From contig CAMOWU010000011.1 in assembly GCA_946628545.1 (NCBI GenBank), positions 1 to 50,335 on the forward strand: a DNA stretch of 50,335 nucleotides, given 5' to 3'. Positions within the stretch are counted from its first letter, which is position 1. Every line of letters starts with the position of its first letter. Source of the stretch: an uncultured Bacteroides sp. Its GTDB lineage: Bacteria; Bacteroidota; Bacteroidia; Bacteroidales; Bacteroidaceae. Both the position numbers and the translations under genes were made by a program. Positions 1 through 7,429 of this stretch are shown here, piece by piece. The notes beneath the pieces were generated by a model that worked only from the letters and a program-made list of their open reading frames with translations, had not been told where the DNA came from and made no database searches.

Positions 1-96
1 AAAAAATCAGTGAAAAGGTTTGATTTGTGTGGTATTATCTTGGAAGTGATGGATTTTTTTTCTTATTTTGCGATGATCAACCAAAAACCTACGATT

Positions 97-819
97 ATGA
101 GACGATTTTATTTGCTCCTGATAGCGATGGCACTGATGCTCACCAGTGCCTCCGCCCAGACTGTGAATCTCTTCAATGGCGGGCATCAAGATGCCCAACT
201 GGCTGTTACCGTCGGTTATGTCAACAAGACCTGGCGCACCAACTTCGGCGATGGCGGAGTGAAGAATGAGGGTTTCTGGGGCGACGATCACAAAAGGCTT
301 CACGGCGTTCAGTTTGGTGTTGCTTTCCAACCTTGTTTCACGTTCGGATTAGGTGCCCATACAGGACTGTATTATGAGCTGTACATCTCTTATAAAAACC
401 CTGAAGTGGATTCAGGCAAGCACGATGAGTTCACCGAGCATAATCTCTATCTGCCCTTGCATGCCATGTGGCGTTTCCCCATCACAAGAGACTGCTCCTT
501 CAGCGTCTATGGTGGTGTGGGTTTCAACTGGGCCATGTATGGTACATATAACGACCGTTTCTGGACCATCGGTCCAGATCTGATACCCGAACAGGTTTCG
601 GTGCCGAGGAAATCCCAGAGATATGGCAACGGAGAGTTCCCTCACCACATGAACGTACAATGGGAAGTGGGAGGGCAGTTCCGAATCAAGTGCTTCCAAG
701 CAGGATTCACTTATTCTTTCGGCGCCACCAACCACGACTTCTACGAGGGATATAAGACACGCCAAGACAAGATCAATATTCATCTCAGTTTCGTCGGTAA
801 AATCTTCGGCGACGACTGA
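97..819 (+). CDS. outer-membrane beta-barrel protein (OMP_b-brl-like)
   Basis: A protein of 240 residues that begins with a signal peptide (basic MRR, hydrophobic stretch, cleavage after SASA-Q). The rest alternates short aromatic and glycine-rich strands, for example GLGAHTGLYYELYISY and FSVYGGVGFNWAMYGTY, as in small porin-like beta-barrels of Bacteroidota. It ends FVGKIFGDD, with a phenylalanine near the end. I chose the ATG at 97 because it begins the signal peptide; an earlier in-frame ATG at 10 would add 29 residues that are not signal-like. The gene converges with topB, with only 30 bp between stop codons. Its substrate is not evident, and it may have a structural rather than a transport role. 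The barrel assignment is family-level inference. Confidence 0.75.
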   Translation: MRRFYLLLIAMALMLTSASAQTVNLFNGGHQDAQLAVTVGYVNKTWRTNFGDGGVKNEGFWGDDHKRLHGVQFGVAFQPCFTFGLGAHTGLYYELYISYKNPEVDSGKHDEFTEHNLYLPLHAMWRFPITRDCSFSVYGGVGFNWAMYGTYNDRFWTIGPDLIPEQVSVPRKSQRYGNGEFPHHMNVQWEVGGQFRIKCFQAGFTYSFGATNHDFYEGYKTRQDKINIHLSFVGKIFGDD

Positions 820-849
820 ACTGCGAACAACTGATTGATCAAGCGTTTC

Positions 850-3042
850 TCATTTCGTGTCAAAGGGTCGTCGGAATCCGCAGCCCTCTTTCCAACGTGA
901 GCAACCGTAGGCGGCCTTACCTTTGATGATCACCCCTGTCTTGCATTCAGGGCAGGGGAGACCCACCCACTCGTCATCATTGCTGACGATGGGTATATGT
1001 GGGGCTTGGATGGCGGGTGATGGGCTTTGACGAGGTTGGAAACCAGCCACAATACGAGTGGGGTCAACGACTGTTGAGTTGGAAGGAGCAGGCCCTGTAG
1101 GTGGGGTAGGTGATACCACAGGACTTGGCGACACTCCTTCATCACCCTCCTTCTTCTTCGTTTTTCTGGTAGTCGTCTTTTTCGGTTTAGCCTCTCCGTC
1201 CGTGGCGTCTTTCTTTGGCGATGTTTTTTTCTTCTTCAAGTCCTCGTCAGTGGTGGCAGTCACAAAACGGTTGGAATGGTCGTTTCGTACCTGGTTGACA
1301 ATGTCCGCCACCATCTGCTTCAGTTCGTCGATAAAAGTGCGGGCATCATATTTCTTCGACTCTATCTCCCTCAGCTTCTTCTCCCATATACCAGTCAACT
1401 CTGCGCTCTTGAGCAATTCCTCGTGGATGATGCCGATGAGTTCCACTCCTGTCGGTGTTGCCACCAAATTCTTTCGCTCCTTGCGAATATAGTGTCGCTT
1501 GAACAAGGTCTCGATGATGGCTGCGCGGGTGGAAGGACGACCGATACCATTCTCTTTCATGGCATCGCGCAATTCCTCGTTATCTACGAGTTTTCCAGCC
1601 GTTTCCATGGCTCGGAGCAACGTGGCTTCGGTATAGGGCTTGGGTGGTTGCGTCCATTTCTCCGACAGCATAGGAATGTGGGGACCGCTCTCGCCAATCG
1701 TGAAGGCAGGCAGTGTGCGCTCCTCGTCGCCTTGCTTCTCGTCCTCGTCTTTCTTGTCGCGAGCATAGACCACACGCCAACCAGGATCGGTGATCTGTTT
1801 GCCACTGGTCTTGAACTCCACGTCTTCCACCTTTCCCATCACCGTGGTCGTGAGGAACTTGCAGTCGGGATAGAATACCGATATGAACCGACGTGCCACC
1901 AAGTCGAATACACGTTTCTCCATGTCGGTCAGCCCCTGCGGAGGCATGCCTGTGGGGATAATGGCATGGTGGTCGGTCACCTTCGAGTTGTCGAACACTT
2001 TCTTGCTCTTGGGCAACTTCTGGCCAATCAAGGGTTCCACCAACGGACCATAGTACCGCATGCTCTCGATGATCTTAGGGCATTTGGGATAGATGTCGTC
2101 GCTTAGGAAGGTCGTATCCACGCGGGGGTAGGTCGTGATCTTCTTCTCGTAGAGACTTTGGATCAACTGGAGGGTCAGGTCTGCTGAATAACTGTATTTC
2201 TTGTTGCAATCCACCTGCAGCGAAGTCAGGTCGTAAAGGCGGGGCGGCGCTTCGGTTCCCTTTTTCGCAGTCACGTCAGTCACTATGAAAGGAGCGTCTT
2301 TCACCTTGTCCAAAAACTCCTGTCCTTCCTCCTGGGTCATGAACTTGCCCTTCGTGGCAGTGAAAGTCACCTCACGGTAAATGGTTGATAGCACCCAGTA
2401 TTGTTCTGGCACGAAGTTCTCTATCTCCTGTTGGCGCCGAACAATCAGGGCAAGGGTGGGGGTCTGCACCCTGCCGATAGACAGGACTTGGTTGCCTTGT
2501 CTGTATTTGAGGGTGTAGAGTCGTGTGGCGTTGATGCCCAAGGTCCAGTCGCCGATGGCGCGGCTCAGTCCCGCCTCGTAGAGCGACTGGTAGGCCGACT
2601 GGTCTTTCAGGTTCTTGAAGCCCTCTCGGATGGCATCCTCGGTCAAGGAGGATATCCACAGTCGTTTCACGGGGCACTTGGCCTCCGCTTTCTGCATCAC
2701 CCAGCGCTGGATGAGTTCTCCCTCCTGACCCGCATCACCGCAGTTCACAATCTCGTCGGCAGCCTGCATCAATTGCTTGATGATAGCGAACTGCTTCTGC
2801 ACGCCATCATCGTTTTTCAACCGGATGCCGTAGCGTGGAGGGATGATGGGGAGGTCATACACATCCCAGCGCTTCCATCGCTCATTGTATTCATGAGGCT
2901 CCTTGAGTTCACACAAGTGTCCGAAAGTCCAGGTCACTTGGTAGCCATTGCCTTCTATATATCCCTGGTGGGTGTGGTTGGCGCCCAGCACATTGGCTAT
3001 CTCGCGTGCCACACTTGGTTTCTCTGCTATGCAAACTATCAT
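850..3042 (-). CDS. topB: DNA topoisomerase III (type IA)
   Basis: A 730-residue type IA topoisomerase that cuts and passes single DNA strands through a 5'-phosphotyrosine, helping to decatenate DNA. The Toprim domain starts at once (IAEKPSVAREIANVLG) and carries GDAGQEGELI, the TopIII form of the metal-binding motif. The active tyrosine is Y305 in TTYPRVDTTFL. A lysine-rich, then proline-rich, linker follows the core. The last about 35 residues form a zinc-ribbon-like repeat (CPEC near the end, then C and C in AYGCSRWKEGCGF). The start at 3042 is preferred because it begins the conserved Toprim strand and a TAAATTTG -7 box lies at 3103-3110; an in-frame ATG at 3147 is upstream of that promoter. 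A short palindrome lies in the leader. Confidence 0.93.
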   Translation of the reverse strand: MIVCIAEKPSVAREIANVLGANHTHQGYIEGNGYQVTWTFGHLCELKEPHEYNERWKRWDVYDLPIIPPRYGIRLKNDDGVQKQFAIIKQLMQAADEIVNCGDAGQEGELIQRWVMQKAEAKCPVKRLWISSLTEDAIREGFKNLKDQSAYQSLYEAGLSRAIGDWTLGINATRLYTLKYRQGNQVLSIGRVQTPTLALIVRRQQEIENFVPEQYWVLSTIYREVTFTATKGKFMTQEEGQEFLDKVKDAPFIVTDVTAKKGTEAPPRLYDLTSLQVDCNKKYSYSADLTLQLIQSLYEKKITTYPRVDTTFLSDDIYPKCPKIIESMRYYGPLVEPLIGQKLPKSKKVFDNSKVTDHHAIIPTGMPPQGLTDMEKRVFDLVARRFISVFYPDCKFLTTTVMGKVEDVEFKTSGKQITDPGWRVVYARDKKDEDEKQGDEERTLPAFTIGESGPHIPMLSEKWTQPPKPYTEATLLRAMETAGKLVDNEELRDAMKENGIGRPSTRAAIIETLFKRHYIRKERKNLVATPTGVELIGIIHEELLKSAELTGIWEKKLREIESKKYDARTFIDELKQMVADIVNQVRNDHSNRFVTATTDEDLKKKKTSPKKDATDGEAKPKKTTTRKTKKKEGDEGVSPSPVVSPTPPTGPAPSNSTVVDPTRIVAGFQPRQSPSPAIQAPHIPIVSNDDEWVGLPCPECKTGVIIKGKAAYGCSRWKEGCGFRRPFDTK

Positions 3043-3059
3043 ATTCTGTTCTTCTGTAG

Positions 3060-3079
3060 GGACGCGACGTGTCGCGTCC
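3060..3079. repeat. palindromic repeat in the topB leader
   Basis: Two 9-bp arms, GGACGCGAC (3060-3068) and GTCGCGTCC (3071-3079), are separated by GT and form a perfect inverted repeat. It lies between the predicted topB -7 box and the topB start codon, so it would be transcribed as a hairpin. Its look (GTAGGG before the arm) is that of a dispersed REP-like element, which needs a genome-wide count to confirm. Confidence 0.7.
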
Positions 3080-3102
3080 GCTTTTAAGACATGTTTAAAT
3101 TG

Positions 3103-3110
3103 CAAATTTA
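3103..3110 (-). promoter_or_regulatory. -7 box of topB promoter
   Basis: The minus strand reads TAAATTTG, a full match to the Bacteroidota -7 consensus TAnnTTTG. No good -33 element is visible at the usual distance. Transcription would start about 55 nt before the chosen topB start codon. Confidence 0.4.
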
Positions 3111-3174
3111 GACTTTTTTCCCGATTTAAGCCCATCATTCCTGCCAAATCTTAGCTTTGGCTATCCACAGTCAA

Positions 3175-3218
3175 AACAAAAGTGTATGGAAATAGGCAGA
3201 AAAGTCATTTCCATACAC
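3175..3218 (-). terminator. terminator of the GH78 gene
   Basis: A perfect 12-bp stem (3182-3193 with 3207-3218, arm GTGTATGGAAAT) with a 13-nt loop. Read on the minus strand it is followed by TTTTGTTTTG. It lies 26 bp past the rhamnosidase stop codon. Confidence 0.75.
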
Positions 3219-3243
3219 GAAAAAAACGAGTCAGTTAGTTTTT

Positions 3244-6200
3244 CTATCTGAGCAATATCTTTTTAGTCTCTTTGCCATTCTTGCAGACCACTATCCCTTT
3301 TGCAGGTAGTGAGGAAAGACGCATGCCAGAGAGTGTGTAGTATTCTTTCTTGGACGAAACGCTATTCAGTGAACGGATGCCTGTGTCGGGATTGTCCAAC
3401 TTGCGCAAACGTACATTATCGACTTGGAAACCGCCCAATCCTTTGGACTCTCCCTGTGGGCAGTCAAAGCCAATGGTCACTGTCGCTTCCTCAGATAATG
3501 CGAACTGAAGGCTCAGCGTCCGCCAGTTGTTGCGGTTTTCATTGTCATTGTTGTTGATGTTCACACTTTCATCTGAGTTGTATGGATCAGAGAAAATCGT
3601 GTTCTCACCAATCACTTCTCCTCCTATCGTGGCGAACAAGCGCTGCTGGCCAGTGATGGCAGCATTATCCACACACCGCATATCGCCATAGAGACGGTAA
3701 TTGCCTGTGGGTAGAGACTGTTGTAGGGTCTGATACAGTCGGACGGATATATAGTCGTTGCCATACCAGATGTGCCAGTCGAAAGCCCCTTCCGTAGGGT
3801 TCACAGTGCGTTGGTCACTGGTGCTGATATTGCCGTAGTTGCCATCTGTAGCGGGAAAGTCGAGTGTCCAGTTGGTGGGAGCCCATGGCACCACACCAGT
3901 GTCGCGGCTCTCGAAGCCATGGTTCAGGATGTATTCGTTGGTGATGTCGGCACCTTCTTCATCGTCCTTGGGGTTGTCATCGTCGTTTTCTCCCATGTCG
4001 TCGGTCAAGGTGCTGCCATCCATCGTGAAATGGTAGTCGCCACTGCCCAATGTGAAACTGACTAACGTATCGGCATACACCACATTGCTTGCTGTGGAGA
4101 TGGCACTCAATTCCATGCCATTCTCAAAGAGTTGCTTACCCTTGACGACAGGCAGTATGACGGTGGCTGTGGCACCGGCAGGAACACTCAATTCATAGTC
4201 GGTAGAAGTCTTGCTGCGCGTCCATGCCATTCGGACTTTGCCACGTGGAGACTGCAAACTGACATCGGCTGTGCTCATGTCTGAAGGTATCCATGGGCGG
4301 ATCTGAATCTTTTCGTATGCCTCTCCAGCATTGGTGATGCCACCCAACTGACTGAAGAACCATTCCTCGATATGGTCCATCATGCAGTGGTTTTGGCTCA
4401 ACGACATATCCCAGTATTCCAGTGAAGTGGTGGCACCCTGTTTCACCCAATAACCATAGCTTGGGTAGGAGGTTTTGCGAGCCATCTTATAGACCACGTC
4501 GTTGTAGCCATAGGCAGCCAAAGACATCAGCGTTGGGCGAAGTCCAATCTCGCCGGTCTTGATGCTGTAGTCGCTCGCTTTCACTGCTTCAGCCAGTCGT
4601 TGGGCTACTGCTGCTTGGTTTTCGTCGTCCACCAAACCATAATAGAGCGCCATTCCGTAGTTGGCCTGATTGCCGTGTTCATAGACTCCGTCCTTGAAGA
4701 ACCGCTGGTTGAACGCATTCTTCACCAGTGAAGCTTCAGATATCCATCCTGCTGCGTCCTCATCATGCCCCAAGGCAGTGGCCATTTCCGCCATGGCTCC
4801 CAGAAGATAGTAGTAAGTGCAGGTCAGTGTGAATGAACTGCTGGTATGGTGGGCCAAGCCACTGGTTTCCTGTCCCCAGTCGGAGAGCACGCTGTAGTCG
4901 TTGCGGATGATATGGTTGTTGGCAAGGGTGCCGTAGTAGGTGATGAGGCGTTTCATCTGGTCGTAGTACTGCTTCATCAACGTCATGTCGCCATACTGCT
5001 TATAGTTGCGCCAGGGAATGGTGATGGCAGCACCTCCCCAGTTGAGGTCGTCGTCGTAGGCCATCATGAAGTGTGGTACAGTGCTGGGCACGTACCCCGA
5101 GGCACCTTGCGAGTCGAAAGCATCCATGGTGACCTTGCTCAACAGGGATTTCACGTCGAAATTGTACGACAAAGTCTGATACATCATGTTGGGCACATCG
5201 AGCCACCCCAATTTCTCACGGTGTGGACAGTCGGTCACCGTGTTGTATAGCTGGCTCTGTATTCCGTTGTAGCAGATGCGGTGGATGTCGTTGAGTAGTT
5301 CATTGCTGGTTTCGAATCGTCCTACACTCTCCATATCGCATCGGATGCGTTTGGCAATGAAGGCGCTGGCATCGGGAGCACTCGTCAGACCACTGATTTC
5401 CAAATAACGGAAACCATGGTACATGAATTCGGGTCCCCAAGTCTCACCACCGTCCTTACCACTGAAGGTGTATGTGTCGAGTGTCTTGTTGGTGGCACCG
5501 CTTGGTTCGTACATGTATTCAAACTTGCAGGCGTTGTCCGACTGCAACTCAGAGTCGTATAGCGTGATGGTGGTGCCGGCAGGTGCTTCCAACGTGAAAC
5601 TATAGGTGCCCGCGAAGTTCTGTCCGAAATCCACCAGGTAGTTGCCGGCGCTGTTCTGTGTCACGCTGACAGCAGGCCATGTCTCCACTACACGTAAGGG
5701 CATGTACTCGCGTGCACGCATCTCTCCGACGGGATAGACAGCCGATGAAACACTTGGGGCTGTGAAGGTAGGTGAAACCACTTCACATTTCTCCCAACCA
5801 CTCACGTCGTAGCTACCATCGAAGAGACCTGCAACCTCCAGGCGGGCGTCATAATCCTCACCGCCATACCAATTGCTGCCAGTGGTGGGTGATTTGTGCG
5901 TTCCCCAGGATCCGTCAGTGGTCACACAGTCTGTTGAGCCATCGGAGTAGGTGATATAGAGCATGGCGCGAAGGGATGTGGTGGCGGCATTGCTGGCGAG
6001 CTCAGGCTTCACGAATCGGTCACTCATACTGCTCATATTGGCTATGCCACCAGCTACCTGTGCAATCAAAGTGTTGCGCCCTGATGCGACCAAGGAGGTC
6101 ACATCGTAGGTGCTGTAAAGTACATGCTTGTCATAGGCACTCTCGCCTGGCTCCAAAACATTGTCCGTCACTTTCTGTCCGTTCAGCCTCATCGTGAACA

Positions 6201-7218
6201 CTCCCAAGGCAGAGGCATAGAGACGGGCGGAAACGACTTCCTTACCTTCAGCTACTGTGAAGTTACGACCTATATAAGGTATATTGGTGTTGTTCTCGTA
6301 GCTTGGTGCTTCAGCTTTTTCCGCTTGATAAAGCAGGGCATATTCAGTGGTGGTCGGACCTGCCTCAATGGTGTAGCTACTGGGAAAATTGGCAGCCTTC
6401 TCGGCATGGTTCACTGCTGGTGCGTCCTGTCGAGGGTACAGCACGATGCGCTGCACGGTCTCCACGCTGCCAAGATCTGCCACAATGGTGGTCGTGGTGC
6501 TGTTCTGGGTTGTGGTGAAACCGTTTGTGCTACCTCCTGAGATGACACCGTCGTTGATGTAGTTGATGCTCCAACCGTAGTTGGTCAACTCCCAACCATT
6601 GGTGGCACTGAATTTGGCATTGCGCGCCACATTCACGCCCTCTTTATTGTAGATTTCTATCTCCGCAATCTGCACAAAACCGAAATTAGGATCGGCTGCG
6701 GCGCGAAGGCCACTTTCCTTCACATTGATGCGGACATAACGTGATTCGACACTCCCTTCAGAAGGATAAATGTTCACGATGGCCTTGTAAGGTGAGGACT
6801 TAGGGGCGATCCATTTTGCGTCGTTCCATTCAGATTGAGTGAGGATGCCCGTCTCAAACGTGGTTTGATTGGACTTTATGGTCTGGTACTGTTGGTCATA
6901 GACTGTCACAGTCCAATGGTATTGAGTGCGGCTTTGCAGGGGGGCTCCTTCATAGAGGATGTCGGTCTGGCGACTGCTTGCCACCTTACCGCTGTTCCAC
7001 ACGTTTGCGCCTGTTGCATCTGTGACTTGGATCTCATAAGCGTTCTGACGCACACCGCGCTCCGACGACGCAATCTCCCAACTGAATGTGGGAGTGCTCT
7101 CAATACCTATTGGCGCATCCATCCCTATGGTACGCATGTGGGTCACTTCATGCTGAGCTGGCAACATTTGTGTGGCCAAGGCAAATGAAAAGATAAAAGC
7201 GAATCGATAGTTGTTCAT
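3244..7218 (-). CDS. secreted alpha-L-rhamnosidase, GH78
   Basis: A 1324-residue secreted enzyme expected to remove terminal alpha-L-rhamnose from plant or microbial glycans. It has a signal peptide (cut near LPAQ), then the GH78 N-terminal fibronectin-like domain (FSWEIASSERGVRQNAYEIQV). A discoidin (F5/8C)-like module is inserted at about residues 145-310 before the second N-domain resumes. The catalytic alpha/alpha barrel contains TDCPHREKLGWLDV near residue 660, which is the conserved acidic segment of the family. A C-terminal beta domain, an acidic linker (DDMGENDDDNPKDDEEG), a further carbohydrate-binding-like jelly roll (NHGFESRDTG onward) and a short tail (YTLSGMRLSSLPAKGIVV) follow. 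That tail resembles the type IX secretion tails of Prevotella, so surface export is inferred. It is divergent from a propeller/AraC regulator that may control it. Confidence 0.9.
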   Translation of the reverse strand: MNNYRFAFIFSFALATQMLPAQHEVTHMRTIGMDAPIGIESTPTFSWEIASSERGVRQNAYEIQVTDATGANVWNSGKVASSRQTDILYEGAPLQSRTQYHWTVTVYDQQYQTIKSNQTTFETGILTQSEWNDAKWIAPKSSPYKAIVNIYPSEGSVESRYVRINVKESGLRAAADPNFGFVQIAEIEIYNKEGVNVARNAKFSATNGWELTNYGWSINYINDGVISGGSTNGFTTTQNSTTTTIVADLGSVETVQRIVLYPRQDAPAVNHAEKAANFPSSYTIEAGPTTTEYALLYQAEKAEAPSYENNTNIPYIGRNFTVAEGKEVVSARLYASALGVFTMRLNGQKVTDNVLEPGESAYDKHVLYSTYDVTSLVASGRNTLIAQVAGGIANMSSMSDRFVKPELASNAATTSLRAMLYITYSDGSTDCVTTDGSWGTHKSPTTGSNWYGGEDYDARLEVAGLFDGSYDVSGWEKCEVVSPTFTAPSVSSAVYPVGEMRAREYMPLRVVETWPAVSVTQNSAGNYLVDFGQNFAGTYSFTLEAPAGTTITLYDSELQSDNACKFEYMYEPSGATNKTLDTYTFSGKDGGETWGPEFMYHGFRYLEISGLTSAPDASAFIAKRIRCDMESVGRFETSNELLNDIHRICYNGIQSQLYNTVTDCPHREKLGWLDVPNMMYQTLSYNFDVKSLLSKVTMDAFDSQGASGYVPSTVPHFMMAYDDDLNWGGAAITIPWRNYKQYGDMTLMKQYYDQMKRLITYYGTLANNHIIRNDYSVLSDWGQETSGLAHHTSSSFTLTCTYYYLLGAMAEMATALGHDEDAAGWISEASLVKNAFNQRFFKDGVYEHGNQANYGMALYYGLVDDENQAAVAQRLAEAVKASDYSIKTGEIGLRPTLMSLAAYGYNDVVYKMARKTSYPSYGYWVKQGATTSLEYWDMSLSQNHCMMDHIEEWFFSQLGGITNAGEAYEKIQIRPWIPSDMSTADVSLQSPRGKVRMAWTRSKTSTDYELSVPAGATATVILPVVKGKQLFENGMELSAISTASNVVYADTLVSFTLGSGDYHFTMDGSTLTDDMGENDDDNPKDDEEGADITNEYILNHGFESRDTGVVPWAPTNWTLDFPATDGNYGNISTSDQRTVNPTEGAFDWHIWYGNDYISVRLYQTLQQSLPTGNYRLYGDMRCVDNAAITGQQRLFATIGGEVIGENTIFSDPYNSDESVNINNNDNENRNNWRTLSLQFALSEEATVTIGFDCPQGESKGLGGFQVDNVRLRKLDNPDTGIRSLNSVSSKKEYYTLSGMRLSSLPAKGIVVCKNGKETKKILLR

Positions 7219-7292
7219 ATCAGTCTGTTTTTAAGGTGAATCATTCAATGAACGAGGAATTGATGGGAGTCCCCTTTTGTGAAAAGTCTGCA

Positions 7293-7300
7293 CAAATGTA
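7293..7300 (-). promoter_or_regulatory. -7 box of the GH78 promoter
   Basis: The minus strand reads TACATTTG, a full TAnnTTTG match, about 75 bp before the rhamnosidase start. A -33 element at standard spacing is not clear, which would fit a promoter that needs an activator. Confidence 0.4.
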
Positions 7301-7328
7301 TCATGTGGCGGCGATGTCGTTGGAAAAT

Positions 7329-7401
7329 ATGAGTTCATTGTTGTTCAAAATAAGTTCATTCGTTGATTTTGAGATATTTTGAGCCTACTTTTTGAACTCA
7401 T
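7329..7401. promoter_or_regulatory. candidate AraC-type operator
   Basis: Between the divergent GH78 and regulator genes AGTTCATT occurs at 7332-7339 and again at 7353-7360, exactly 21 bp apart (two helical turns). An inverted copy follows: ATGAGTTCA at 7329-7337 is matched by TGAACTCAT at 7393-7401. The last copy overlaps the -33 region of the regulator. Tandem half-sites at this spacing are typical of AraC-family dimers; binding is inferred. Confidence 0.45.
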
Positions 7402-7425
7402 TTTCGACAAAAAGCCCTATATTTG
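7391..7425 (+). promoter_or_regulatory. promoter of the propeller/AraC regulator
   Basis: TTTG at 7391-7394 and TATATTTG at 7418-7425 (full TAnnTTTG match), 23 bp apart, slightly wide. The expected transcription start falls on or within a few bases of the ATG at 7430, so the message may be leaderless. Confidence 0.5.
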
Positions 7426-7429
7426 CAAC

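Noticed and set aside
3043..3147. N-terminal extension of topoisomerase III from an ATG at 3147.
   Set aside because: It contains the palindromic repeat and the predicted -7 box, and the conserved Toprim start is at 3042.
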